This document shows, piece after piece, positions 16,351 through 25,544 of a stretch of 64,000 bases of DNA. The notes beneath the pieces were generated by a model. The model saw nothing but the letters and a program-made list of their open reading frames with translations, made no database searches and had not been told where the DNA came from. Source of the DNA: Paenibacillus sp. OK003 (GTDB lineage Bacteria > Bacillota > Bacilli > Paenibacillales > Paenibacillaceae); the NCBI RefSeq assembly GCF_900109515.1, contig NZ_FOBD01000003.1, positions 372,001-436,000 of the forward strand. Reading direction: 5' to 3'. Each line of letters opens with the position of its first letter. Position 1 is the first letter of the stretch. A program made the position numbers and the translations under genes.

Positions 16351-17673
16351 TTAGATACGTTTCATCAATCTTGCAATACTTTTATCCGATTCACGAAGCA
16401 CGATGCTACGATCAATCGTTTGAATCTTCCGGTTTTGGAGCACGATGCTTCCATCGATAATAACGGTGTCTACACAGCTGCGTGTTGCGGAATAGACCAC
16501 TCGGGAGTACACATCGGTCTCATAGGAAGGGTACGTATGAAAATCATCCAGATCCAGCAGTAACATATCTGCCTTTTTACCCACTTCCAGACTGCCGATT
16601 TCCTTGGACATTCCGAGCACTTCTGCTCCACCCATCGTCGCCATACGCAGCACCGTACGGGCGTCCATCACTGTTGGACCATGAGGTACCTTTTGAATGA
16701 GCGCGGTCAGGCGCATTTCCTGGAACATATCCAGATTGTTGTTGCACGGCGCACCATCGGCACCAATCCCTACCGCAATCTGGCGATTCAGCAGATCAGG
16801 AATATCCGCTATACCCGAGGAGAGTTTCATATTCGATCCAGGGCAGTGGGTGACTTTTACACCGCGTTTGCGAATAATCTCCTTCTCTTCCTCACTCAGC
16901 CACACACAGTGGGCAAGCACCAGTCTTGGAGTAGCCAGACCGATATGATCCAGATAGACAATGTTGCGCATGCCACGTTCGTGTTCTACCAGTTCGATCT
17001 CGCCACGATTCTCAGAGGCGTGGGTGTGCACTTTCACATGGTACTTATTCGACAGGTCACGCACCTCAACCAACAATTCCTCGGTGCACGAGACGACAAA
17101 GCGTGGACAAAACGCATACTGAATGCGGCCACCCCCGAATCCATTCCATTTCTCCAGCAAATCGACACTTTGTTGCAGCGAGGTAGCCGTATTTTCACGC
17201 AGCGGTTCAGGAACTTCATCCCCGTGATCCATCATCACTTTACCGGAAATCACCCGAATGCCGCTCTGTGCCATCGCCTGAAAAGCCGAATCGGTATGAT
17301 GCACGGTCTCCATATCCAAAATGGTTGTTGTCCCGCTGGAAATCAATTCGCCCAAGCCGAGCATCGCCGAGTAATAGACAGACTCTTCATCATGCGCTGC
17401 CTCAAGCGGCCAGATGCGTTGACGAAGCCAATCCATCAGCTCCAGATCGTCCGCACGTCCACGGAACAAGGTCTGACATAGATGAATATGCGTTTGGATA
17501 AAACCTGGAAGCAGTACTTTGCCTCGAGCATCAATGACCTGATCTGCCTGAACATCGATATGCTCTGCAATTTCTTTGATTTTATTGTCCTCGATCAGCA
17601 AATCTCCCGTAAATACATCCTCTTCTGCATTCATTGTGACGAGCTGTGCACCTTTTAGCAGGATCGTTCCCAT
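16351..17673 (-). CDS. Guanine-deaminase-like amidohydrolase (AtzA/SsnA/MtaD group)
   Basis: A 440-residue amidohydrolase with the complete one-metal site of the deaminase group: HIHL near residue 62, HTHASEN near 218, LAHCVWL near 257 and GADGAPCNNNLDMFQEMR near 310 with the catalytic Asp. Members deaminate guanine, 8-oxoguanine, 5'-deoxyadenosine, methylthioadenosine or triazines. Its place between a gamma-glutamyltransferase and pucA, all in one direction, favours guanine to xanthine, which feeds PucCDE. B. subtilis uses an unrelated small guanine deaminase (GuaD), so this would be a non-homologous replacement. GGGGAGA lies before the ATG. Substrate remains unproven. Confidence 0.85.
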   Translation of the reverse strand: MGTILLKGAQLVTMNAEEDVFTGDLLIEDNKIKEIAEHIDVQADQVIDARGKVLLPGFIQTHIHLCQTLFRGRADDLELMDWLRQRIWPLEAAHDEESVYYSAMLGLGELISSGTTTILDMETVHHTDSAFQAMAQSGIRVISGKVMMDHGDEVPEPLRENTATSLQQSVDLLEKWNGFGGGRIQYAFCPRFVVSCTEELLVEVRDLSNKYHVKVHTHASENRGEIELVEHERGMRNIVYLDHIGLATPRLVLAHCVWLSEEEKEIIRKRGVKVTHCPGSNMKLSSGIADIPDLLNRQIAVGIGADGAPCNNNLDMFQEMRLTALIQKVPHGPTVMDARTVLRMATMGGAEVLGMSKEIGSLEVGKKADMLLLDLDDFHTYPSYETDVYSRVVYSATRSCVDTVIIDGSIVLQNRKIQTIDRSIVLRESDKSIARLMKRI

Positions 17674-17780
17674 GATAATCTCCCCTATCCGTATCTATCT
17701 GCGTAAATTTACTTATTCTGATCCTGCATTTTAAGGATGATCTTCTTTGGATCCATGCATGATGCTTTACATAAATCACG

Positions 17781-19379
17781 CTACCACCCGATAGCCATGC
17801 CATCTCCCCTGGGATCTGCTGCCCCGCTAATCATGCCATCTTCACGGATGACAATCCCTTGTGACTGCCCCATAATTCCGTCCCACGGCGCTCTGGCTTC
17901 GACGTTATGTCCCCATCGGGCAAGCGTGTCACATACGTCGTCATGATAGCGGTTCTCTACTCTCAGCGTGTCACCCTCTTCACCCCAGGTACGCCCATAC
18001 ACCCAACGCGGTAGCCCAATGGCTTCCTGAATGTTCAGACCATAGTCCAGCACACCCGTAAGAACTGATAACTGTGTCTGGGGTTGGCCCTCACCACCTT
18101 GCGTGCCTACGAGCATATAAGGTTTCCCGTTACGAGTGACAAGACCCGGCATTAGGGTGTGGAATGAGCGTTTATTCGGTTCCAATACGTTGGCGTCCTT
18201 CGGATCAAGTGAGAAAAAAGAACCGCGGTTCTGCATGATCACACCCGTATGCCCCGGCACATAAGCAGCGCCAAAATCAAAGTACAGGCTCTGAATAAAC
18301 GAGATGGCATTGCCTTCATTGTCCACAACCGCTGCGTAAGCCGTATCCTGACCCATCATTTTGGACAGAAAAGGCTGTGCCACAGCAGGTGGAGCGGACT
18401 GAATCTCGTTCCATAATTCATTTCCATAAACCTTGGATAACAGATTTTCCAGCGGAATATCCCTGAACTCCGGGTCTGTGAGATAACGATCACGGTCACG
18501 AAAAGCCTTTTTGACCACTTCAGCCATCAGATGATAGAACTCGGGGGACGTCCGCGCAACGGAAGAGAGATCAATATGTTCCAGCATATTCAACATCATC
18601 AGCATCGAGAAGCCCTGTGAATTCGGCGGCATCTGGTGAACTTGATAGCCACGGTAATCGGTAGTGATCGGCTTCACCCACTTTCCCTTGTGAGCCGCGA
18701 AATCCGCTGGGGCAAGCATGCCTCCATCCTCACGAATAGCCAAAGTTAGCTGCTCAGCCAGTTCCCCGGTATAAAAAACATCACGTCCACCTGCCTGAAT
18801 CAGGCGAATGGAAGAGGCAAGCTCAGGCTGCAAGAGTAGATCGCCTTCCTGCAAAAGTGTACCAAAAGGGGCAAATACCGCTCGCAGCGGTGTATGCCCC
18901 ATAATGAAATCCTCATCACGTTCCAGCCACAGGCGCAGATTTCGGGATACAGGGCATCCCTTTTCCGCATATTGCGCAGCTGGTTCAAGTAACTGTTCCC
19001 ACTTTAACTTTCCGTAGCGGGACCAGACTTCCCACCATGCATCTACCATTCCAGGAACCGTAATCGCACTAAGCACGCCTCGTTGAGGAATGGCGCTCAT
19101 CCCCATCGCTTTGAACGTATCAGCATGAATGCCTGCTGCTGAACGACCACTTCCGTTGTAGGCCGTTATATCACCACTTGTTCCATCGTGAATTAGAAAG
19201 AAAGCATCTCCGCCAAGTCCTGTCATGTGTGGGTAGACTACACCCAGTGCGGCACTTACAGCGACAGCAGCATCATAAGCGTTACCACCTTGCTGGAGGA
19301 TTGCGCTGCCAACCGCACTCGCTAAATAATGTGGGGAGGTAACCATCACCTCTCTGGATATCGGCATCTGGTTCAACAT
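17781..19379 (-). CDS. Gamma-glutamyltransferase family protein (YwrD-like)
   Basis: A 532-residue member of the Ntn-hydrolase gamma-glutamyltransferase family. The N-terminal block AVGSAILQQGGNAYDAAVAV and GGDAFFLIHD are clear. The self-cleavage region reads GQDTAYAAVVDNEGNAISF near residue 350: the catalytic Thr is kept but the second Thr of the usual TTH is Ala. No signal peptide is visible, unlike secreted Ggt, so it should be cytoplasmic. GGAGGG lies before ATG 19379; the longer open frame above it is unsupported. The start overlaps the pucG stop by 7 nt, which shows translational coupling with purine catabolism. Its substrate there is unknown. Confidence 0.88.
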   Translation of the reverse strand: MLNQMPISREVMVTSPHYLASAVGSAILQQGGNAYDAAVAVSAALGVVYPHMTGLGGDAFFLIHDGTSGDITAYNGSGRSAAGIHADTFKAMGMSAIPQRGVLSAITVPGMVDAWWEVWSRYGKLKWEQLLEPAAQYAEKGCPVSRNLRLWLERDEDFIMGHTPLRAVFAPFGTLLQEGDLLLQPELASSIRLIQAGGRDVFYTGELAEQLTLAIREDGGMLAPADFAAHKGKWVKPITTDYRGYQVHQMPPNSQGFSMLMMLNMLEHIDLSSVARTSPEFYHLMAEVVKKAFRDRDRYLTDPEFRDIPLENLLSKVYGNELWNEIQSAPPAVAQPFLSKMMGQDTAYAAVVDNEGNAISFIQSLYFDFGAAYVPGHTGVIMQNRGSFFSLDPKDANVLEPNKRSFHTLMPGLVTRNGKPYMLVGTQGGEGQPQTQLSVLTGVLDYGLNIQEAIGLPRWVYGRTWGEEGDTLRVENRYHDDVCDTLARWGHNVEARAPWDGIMGQSQGIVIREDGMISGAADPRGDGMAIGW

Positions 19380-20620
19380 AAGACGCCCTCCTTCCCGGCA
19401 TACACATCCAGCGCTGCCTGCACGGCCTCGCCTGCTGGCAAGGCGTGACGATGACGCAACAGTACAGCTTCCAGTGCGCCCAGCACATGAAGTACATTTT
19501 TGCGCTGGCAACTGAATCCCATCGTACCAATACGCCAAATCTTGCCTTTCAGTGGTCCAAATGAGCTGGCAATCTCAATACTGAAATCGTTCAGAAGCAT
19601 GCTGCGTACCGACTCACCATCCATACCATCCGGAATTTCGATACAAGTGACTACCGGAAGTTTACTGGACATGTCTCCATACAGTTTGAGCCCCATGCCC
19701 TGAACCCCAGCGACCAACGCTCGTTCATTGATCCGATGTCTCTGGAAACGGGCATCCAGACCTTCCTGAAGCAAAATTCGCAGTCCCTCGTGAAGACCGT
19801 AGAGCATCGAAGTAGCCTCTGTATGATGGTTTAACCGTGCCGAACTCCAGTAATCCTGCAATTGGCTCAGGTCAAAGTAATTACTGGCAATCGTGCGCCC
19901 TTCAGCCCGAGCACTTGTTGCATCGCGGAGGCCTCGTTCCACGGTTTTGCGGCTCTTCAGTTTCTTCTCCACACGGCTGTTATACGTTAATGGCGCCATC
20001 CCGGATGGGACGGACAAACATTTCTGCGTTCCTCCCATGACTGCATCCACATGCCAGGCATCTGTCTCCACAGGTGTTCCGCCAATTGTGGCAACCGCAT
20101 CAACCACAAGTAAAATATCCAGTTCACGACAGGCTTTGCCAATCTCGGCGAGTGGCTGCATTTGCCCGGTTGATGTCTCACCGTGAACCATCGCAACCAA
20201 ACTCGGCTTATGTGCATGGATCGCCTTAATAACTTCTTCGGGATCAAATACCGTTCCCCACTCTGTTTCAAAAAAGATAACCTCGGCACCACATCGCTCC
20301 GAAATTTCAACCAACAGATGTCCGAAACGTCCATAGATGGGGACGAGCACCTTGTCCCCTGGCTGAATCAGACTGACCAGCACGGCTTCAATCCCTGAGC
20401 GGGATGTGCCATCTACTGGATAACACCACTCATTGTCTGTCATGTATAGTTCACGCAGCATGGCCATCGTCTCATTCATCAGGGAAGTGAACTCCGGATC
20501 AAACTGCCCCAGGATCGGGAAGGATAATGCCCTCAGCACTCTTGGGTCGACTTCAACTGGCCCCGGTGTCATGATCGTCCGCAAGGACGGGGACAATTCT
20601 TTATAGTTGGACATTTTCAC
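19373..20620 (-). CDS. pucG: (S)-ureidoglycine--glyoxylate aminotransferase
   Basis: A 415-residue class V aminotransferase. The start of the fold, IMTPGPVEVDPRVLRAL, and the PLP-lysine motif GGTQKCLSVPSGMAPLTY near residue 200 are typical of the alanine/serine-glyoxylate aminotransferase family. PucG moves the amino group of unstable (S)-ureidoglycine, made from allantoate, to glyoxylate, giving glycine and oxalurate. It follows pucF with no gap (GTG start at 20620, immediately after the pucF stop; an ATG at 20614 is the alternative) and overlaps the gamma-glutamyltransferase gene. Context makes the ureidoglycine role much more likely than serine-glyoxylate transfer. Confidence 0.9.
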   Translation of the reverse strand: MKMSNYKELSPSLRTIMTPGPVEVDPRVLRALSFPILGQFDPEFTSLMNETMAMLRELYMTDNEWCYPVDGTSRSGIEAVLVSLIQPGDKVLVPIYGRFGHLLVEISERCGAEVIFFETEWGTVFDPEEVIKAIHAHKPSLVAMVHGETSTGQMQPLAEIGKACRELDILLVVDAVATIGGTPVETDAWHVDAVMGGTQKCLSVPSGMAPLTYNSRVEKKLKSRKTVERGLRDATSARAEGRTIASNYFDLSQLQDYWSSARLNHHTEATSMLYGLHEGLRILLQEGLDARFQRHRINERALVAGVQGMGLKLYGDMSSKLPVVTCIEIPDGMDGESVRSMLLNDFSIEIASSFGPLKGKIWRIGTMGFSCQRKNVLHVLGALEAVLLRHRHALPAGEAVQAALDVYAGKEGVLC

Positions 20621-21922
20621 TCAACTCCCGTAACCGTATTTATAGAGTAGCTGGACGAGAACCCGGCAACCTTTCATCAGGTCCTCTTCAGCTGTATATT
20701 CAAGGGGATTATGGCTAATGCCATCCTGGCTGGGGACAAAGATCATTGCCGTGGGACAAGCCGGCTGAAAGATCTGCGAATCATGTCCTGCGCCGCTTGG
20801 CATGTGCATATAGGATAACTGCTCCACTTCACATATATCTCGAATGTCTGACGTCATCTGTTCGTTCATCGGAGTAGGGGTGACAGACAAGTGCTCCTCC
20901 CAGTTCAGTCCGAGCTGTTGCTCGGCTGCGATTCTGCTAAATTCCTGTAGCATATTGTGCCAGCATCGATCGATGCTCTCTTGCCTGATATGCCGGATAT
21001 CGAGCGAGAATACGGCTCGGGATGCCACGACGTTACCGACGCCCGGATCAGCTGTTATTCGTCCGACTGTGGCTACAAGTGGTTCTCCCGCTTCAAGCGC
21101 AATGCGTCTTACGGCTGTAATCATCTCGGCTGCACCTGCAAGTGCATCCTTACGCCAGGACATCGGTGTAGTTCCGGCATGATTGGCTTCGCCACTTACT
21201 GTAATGCTAAAGCGCTTCTGGCCTACAATATCAGATACAATACCAATTGAATGGCCCAATCGTTCAAGGACCTGACCTTGCTCGATATGAAGCTCGATAA
21301 ACGCAACATATGTGTGTGAAGCTGATCTATAGCTGCTATCTGGTCCAAAGCCTGCATCACGTATCGCCTGTGCAAAGGTAATGCCTCCTTGATCCTTCAA
21401 ATGCTGAACGTCTTCCAGCCCGCTTACCCCCGTTATACTCCGTGATCCCCAATAAGCGAAGGGGAATCGACTACCTTCTTCTTCACATAGGGACACGACT
21501 TGAAGCGTTCGTTTCGGTGCCCCGAAATGTTTCTGCAGATACTCTAGCGCGAGCACTCCTGCAACTACGCCATATGCACCGTCATACTTCCCACCATGTA
21601 CCACGGTATCGATATGGGAACCCGTAACAATCGGCGCCTCTTCCATTTCTGTTCCTGAACCCGTACCTTGCAATGTTCCATACAGGTTGCCCGATTGATC
21701 GAATTCAGGAGCCAAACCTTTCTCCTGCATTTTCGCCGCGAGCGCATGCTGTGCCTCACACCATGCCTGGTCGTACAACAGACGTGTCACACCTCCTTGG
21801 GGATCAGCGCCATATGTAGACAACCAGTCAAGCATGCCTTTCAGCTCTACCTGCTCCAATTGCGGCAAAGGCTGGATGGGACGTTCCGTACCAGAAGGCG
21901 CGTGTACTTCAAAATCCGTCAT
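20621..21922 (-). CDS. pucF: Allantoate amidohydrolase (M20 family)
   Basis: A 433-residue M20/M28-type amidohydrolase of the allantoate amidohydrolase/beta-ureidopropionase group. Metal ligands can be read in TGSHIDTVVHGGKYDGAYGV near residue 100 (His, Asp), CEEEGSRF near 145 (Glu pair) and FIELHIEQG near 210 (His). The C-terminal GAGHDSQIF supplies a further His. It splits allantoate to ureidoglycine, ammonia and carbon dioxide. The start overlaps the pucH stop by 4 nt, and pucG follows without a gap. Confidence 0.92.
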   Translation of the reverse strand: MTDFEVHAPSGTERPIQPLPQLEQVELKGMLDWLSTYGADPQGGVTRLLYDQAWCEAQHALAAKMQEKGLAPEFDQSGNLYGTLQGTGSGTEMEEAPIVTGSHIDTVVHGGKYDGAYGVVAGVLALEYLQKHFGAPKRTLQVVSLCEEEGSRFPFAYWGSRSITGVSGLEDVQHLKDQGGITFAQAIRDAGFGPDSSYRSASHTYVAFIELHIEQGQVLERLGHSIGIVSDIVGQKRFSITVSGEANHAGTTPMSWRKDALAGAAEMITAVRRIALEAGEPLVATVGRITADPGVGNVVASRAVFSLDIRHIRQESIDRCWHNMLQEFSRIAAEQQLGLNWEEHLSVTPTPMNEQMTSDIRDICEVEQLSYMHMPSGAGHDSQIFQPACPTAMIFVPSQDGISHNPLEYTAEEDLMKGCRVLVQLLYKYGYGS

Positions 21923-23325
21923 GATTCCCCCTCCGTTCCTTCAACACCAACCGGAACAGATGAGTTAGCACGGATAAACCGTCCTGCAGGTTCATCCGAC
22001 AATCCTGTTTTTGAACTGTATACTCGTGCGCCCCGGCAGTACACCTCAGCAATGCTGGAGGAAAACGTACGTCCCACATAAGGGCTCTGTTTATGTGTGT
22101 AGTGCAGGTCATCCTCATTTAAGGTGGTACTCATCTCCCAATCAATCAGTACCAGATCCGCATCCTTGCCGATGGCAATCTCACCTTTGCTCTCCAATCC
22201 AAGCCTTCTGGCAGGTTGCAGAGCCAGGACTCTTCCGAGCAGCGGAAGGGCTACATTTCGCTGAAGATGTCCTTCCTCCAACATGAGCAGCAGCGTGCTT
22301 TGTGCCCCGGAGATGCCACCCCAGATTTCAAAGAAATTATCGGATTGTTTCATCGATGGCGGACAGGGGGAGTGGTCAGATGCAATAACATCAATCAGAC
22401 CCGCTGCCAGCGCATCCCATAACTGATCTTGCTCAGCCTGACTACGTAATGGCGGTGCACACTTCGCTACAGCTCCCAACCGGACAACATCCTCATCTGT
22501 CAGAGTCAGGTAATGCGGACATGTTTCAGAAGTTACATCCAGCCCGCGCTGTTTCGCCGCTGCAATCAGATCAAGCGCTTCCCGTGTACTGATATGAACA
22601 AAATGCAGTGCACATCCGGTTTGCTCCCCATATTGCAGCGCTCGTGACACCGCCCGAACCTCTGCTTCTGCTGGGCGAGATTGCACATAATCCATCGGGC
22701 CGATTCGTCCATCTGCAATACTCCTTGCCCCAAGTTCAGCAACCATCGCTTCGTCTTCCGCATGAAGCGCCAGTACATGGTTTAGCTTTGCAATCTCGTA
22801 CATGCCATTCAAAAGTGTATCGTCATCCGCTCTGGCAAAAATGTCTTCCCCTTCTCCGCCAGGTTCAGACATAAATGCCTTGAATCCCGCCGCACCCATA
22901 TCAGCCAATGGCGCAAGCTCGGCCTGATTACCCGGAACAAGTCCTCCCCAGAACGCATAATCAACATAGGATTGACCGTCGGCTGCTTTCATTTTCGACT
23001 CCCAAGCCTCCGGTCTAATCGTTGGGGGGACACCATTAAGCGGCATATCGACATACGTCGTAATTCCACCAGCAGCCAGCGATGCTGATCCCGACTTAAA
23101 TCCCTCCCAGCTCGCCAGTCCGGGTTCATTGAAGTGAACATGAATGTCCACCGCTCCCGGCATCACAGTAAAGCCATTTGCTTCTATTATTTGTGTGTCT
23201 TCATCACCCACCAAGTGTGAGGAAAAAGCAGATATTTTTTCACCGGTAATTCCAATATCCAGTTCTTCCACGCTATCTCTCAATACAACCCGGGCCCCCC
23301 GGATGATCGTATCTAATCTTGTCAT
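21919..23325 (-). CDS. pucH: Allantoinase
   Basis: A 468-residue cyclic amidohydrolase that opens allantoin to allantoate. All binuclear metal-site elements are present: DIHVHFNEPG near residue 60, the carboxylated Lys in GAAGFKAFMS near 150, ALHAEDE near 190, HFVHIS near 245 and SDHSPC near 320. These match allantoinase better than dihydroorotase or hydantoinase, and the neighbours settle it. Start ATG 23325 (MTRLDTIIRGARVVL) has AGGAGG 9 nt upstream; a longer frame runs into the pucM coding end and is not preferred. It overlaps pucF by 4 nt. Confidence 0.93.
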   Translation of the reverse strand: MTRLDTIIRGARVVLRDSVEELDIGITGEKISAFSSHLVGDEDTQIIEANGFTVMPGAVDIHVHFNEPGLASWEGFKSGSASLAAGGITTYVDMPLNGVPPTIRPEAWESKMKAADGQSYVDYAFWGGLVPGNQAELAPLADMGAAGFKAFMSEPGGEGEDIFARADDDTLLNGMYEIAKLNHVLALHAEDEAMVAELGARSIADGRIGPMDYVQSRPAEAEVRAVSRALQYGEQTGCALHFVHISTREALDLIAAAKQRGLDVTSETCPHYLTLTDEDVVRLGAVAKCAPPLRSQAEQDQLWDALAAGLIDVIASDHSPCPPSMKQSDNFFEIWGGISGAQSTLLLMLEEGHLQRNVALPLLGRVLALQPARRLGLESKGEIAIGKDADLVLIDWEMSTTLNEDDLHYTHKQSPYVGRTFSSSIAEVYCRGARVYSSKTGLSDEPAGRFIRANSSVPVGVEGTEGES

Positions 23326-23365
23326 ATGGATGACCCTCCTCTGATCAGAACCGGATTCGTATATT

Positions 23366-23746
23366 TCAGCTTCCCCGGTATGTACTGTAACCTCCTGGCG
23401 CAATCAACAAAGGAATGTGATAGTGACTTGAAGCATCGGATACGGCAAACCGAATCGGTACAACCGTCCATAACGCCTGCCCCAATTCTTCAAGAGATCG
23501 CTGTGCGTAATACCCCTCAACGTTGAAATGAAGCTCGTAGACCGCTTGCTCAAGCTTCCCGCCTTCAAGCAACGGAGCATCCAGACGGCCATCGCTATTA
23601 GTCACCGATTCAGCAACTTTCATTTTGCTTTCCTTCTCGCCATCTCTGTGTAATACAAAAAGTTCAACCCGCACGCCTGCGGCCGGAACGCCCTTGGAAG
23701 TATCCAGCACATGCGTAGTAATCCGTCCTCCAGCCACCGACATCAT
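23366..23746 (-). CDS. pucM: 5-hydroxyisourate hydrolase (transthyretin-like)
   Basis: A 126-residue transthyretin-like enzyme. It begins GGRITTHVLDTSKGVPAAGV, with the catalytic His of the N-terminal motif, and ends with the diagnostic YRGS tetrapeptide. It hydrolyses 5-hydroxyisourate, the product of uricase, to 2-oxo-4-hydroxy-4-carboxy-5-ureidoimidazoline. SSHYHIPLLIAPGGYSTY near the end is another signature. It overlaps pucL by 4 nt, with AAGGAGAGG before the ATG pair. Confidence 0.95.
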   Translation of the reverse strand: MMSVAGGRITTHVLDTSKGVPAAGVRVELFVLHRDGEKESKMKVAESVTNSDGRLDAPLLEGGKLEQAVYELHFNVEGYYAQRSLEELGQALWTVVPIRFAVSDASSHYHIPLLIAPGGYSTYRGS

Positions 23747-25248
23747 GCCTCTCCTTCTCTCTTCGAGCCCCTATAGTCAACCTCTAGATCATCTCTTGTC
23801 ATTGAAAAGCCTTGGAACCCATAAGGAGGTCTGGCCTCGGTGAATACTTTGCCCTCTCCTTCTTTTACTTCCTCCAGCACCGTTTCCCATGTCCGATTGT
23901 TGGATTCGAATGAAACCTCACTGAGCTGTCCAAATCGACGCAAGAGCCTTAAACCAATCTGATAAATCAGATGCTGAATGGATGCCGAACGACACGCATG
24001 GAACACAGCTGCAGCAACATCTCTTACCTGCTCCGCCGCTACATAACGTCCGCGCTGATCGTCCATGCCATCTCTCGGGTCTTCGTAACGCCAATTGATA
24101 TTCAGGAAAATGAACAGTGGACGGTCCCATGTCTCGGGTAAGGTGGTGTACTCATCCTTGACAAAACCGGCAAATTCACTGCCTTTGACCTTGATCAGTC
24201 TGATATCTGCAACACCACTGAAATGATTGCTCAGCTCGACCTGGTTTCCTTTTCGCTGCGCTTCAATGGCAGCCGTCGCCCGATCATTCTGGGAATAACG
24301 GAATACCAGATCGCTTGCACGAAGGCTTCCCTCTCTGCGAACAGGCACATCTTCAAAAGGTATCTGATCTGCCGTCATCTGGACTTTGGTCATCTGCGGA
24401 TATGTCTCCAGAAAACGTCGGCTGACGTCAGCGAGAAAACCTTCCACCGTAGCTCCGTAGTAATCCGCAGCATGTTTTAGGATGAAATTCTTCATTAAAT
24501 CCGTTGCAATTACGCGAGAGTTATCTCCTTCGATAAAAGAAGGCAAAAATTCGTCGCCTTGTACGGCTACTTTAATGTTTAATCCGAACAGGATATTATT
24601 GCGTCCGGTAAATGGAGATTCCGGGATCGCCTGAATACCCGTCAAAGGTTTGGCATATGAACGGTACATCCATACATCCCCTTTGCCGTAATACATGGTC
24701 CGCTGCTTTACGTCGGAGGGATTAAATTCAAATTCATGTTCATGACCAACCTGCACCAGCCACTGCTCCAATCGAATGGAAGCAATTTTGAACACTTCCT
24801 TCAAAGCAGTCTGGAATTCTTCCTCTCTTCCCCTCTGATTGCGCCTCCGCATGGACTCCAGGATGGACTGAGCTGTGTGACCTTTCACGGCCAATATAAA
24901 AGGAAAGCCAAATTGGCTTGTATATTCTTTATTTAACTTATTAAGTTCGTTATATTGCTCCGCCGAAAGTGAATTCAGCCCTGCACCAGCCTGTTCCTGA
25001 ACGGAATTGCTGCTCATGCTGATCCGCGCCCCGAGATCCGGGTGATTGCAAAGCAACTGCAACTGGACCTTTTCATCAGATGTCTGCACTACGTTTATCA
25101 TCACATTCATCATGTGTTCAAAAGAGTCAAATGGCCGCGAAGGCCAGGAACGCTCCGCCACCCAAGGTGATTCTTCGAATAGTCCACCAAACGTATGCAC
25201 GAACTGTGTGATAGACCAGCTGTTAACGAGTTTAATGAAGTCGCCCAT
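23743..25248 (-). CDS. pucL: Bifunctional OHCU decarboxylase / urate oxidase
   Basis: A 501-residue fusion. The N-terminal domain (about residues 1-165) is OHCU decarboxylase: FEESPWVAERSW and NHPDLGAR carry the expected Glu, Arg and His residues. The C-terminal domain (about 175-501) is urate oxidase, with YYGKGDVWMYRSY early, a VKVAVQGDEFLPSF-type tunnel-fold strand, FVKDEYTTLPET in the middle and LNINWRY. It makes 5-hydroxyisourate from urate and later decarboxylates OHCU to S-allantoin, bracketing the PucM step. The same fusion exists in B. subtilis PucL (494 residues). ATG 25248 has GGAGGT 7 nt upstream. It is the first gene of the long leftward purine operon. Confidence 0.94.
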   Translation of the reverse strand: MGDFIKLVNSWSITQFVHTFGGLFEESPWVAERSWPSRPFDSFEHMMNVMINVVQTSDEKVQLQLLCNHPDLGARISMSSNSVQEQAGAGLNSLSAEQYNELNKLNKEYTSQFGFPFILAVKGHTAQSILESMRRRNQRGREEEFQTALKEVFKIASIRLEQWLVQVGHEHEFEFNPSDVKQRTMYYGKGDVWMYRSYAKPLTGIQAIPESPFTGRNNILFGLNIKVAVQGDEFLPSFIEGDNSRVIATDLMKNFILKHAADYYGATVEGFLADVSRRFLETYPQMTKVQMTADQIPFEDVPVRREGSLRASDLVFRYSQNDRATAAIEAQRKGNQVELSNHFSGVADIRLIKVKGSEFAGFVKDEYTTLPETWDRPLFIFLNINWRYEDPRDGMDDQRGRYVAAEQVRDVAAAVFHACRSASIQHLIYQIGLRLLRRFGQLSEVSFESNNRTWETVLEEVKEGEGKVFTEARPPYGFQGFSMTRDDLEVDYRGSKREGEA

Positions 25249-25340
25249 GTTAGAACCTCCGGTCTTCTGTGGATTGTTGTTCTTCATTTTAAGTGCCTCA
25301 GCGCACTGCGACAACATTATTTACGCAAATTTGTAATATA

Positions 25341-25358
25341 ACATAACATCAGTTATGT
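25341..25358. promoter_or_regulatory. Inverted repeat upstream of pucL
   Basis: ACATAAC and GTTATGT form perfect 7-bp arms around ATCA, 93 bp upstream of the pucL ATG. It is in the right place to be an operator for the long purine operon. The bound regulator is not known; PucR is the obvious candidate. Confidence 0.45.
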
Positions 25359-25411
25359 GATTTGTTAGCAATGCACGGGATTCGGTTGTTCAAATGTAAT
25401 GAAAAGCGAAA

Positions 25412-25444
25412 AAAACCGTACTTCCTCAAGGGAAATACGGTTTT
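25412..25444 (-). terminator. Terminator of pucR
   Basis: AAAACCGTA (25412-25420) pairs with TACGGTTTT (25436-25444), with TTCC/GGAA extending the stem. A T-rich run follows on the minus strand (the A-run before 25412). It lies 100 bp after the pucR stop. Confidence 0.75.
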
Positions 25445-25544
25445 ATCTGACATGCCTGCTTCATTGTCATGCTGCACAACATTTGTTCTGAATATGATTA
25501 TGATCATGAAAGTATTTACGTATTAAATGGGCCCACTCTTCCGA

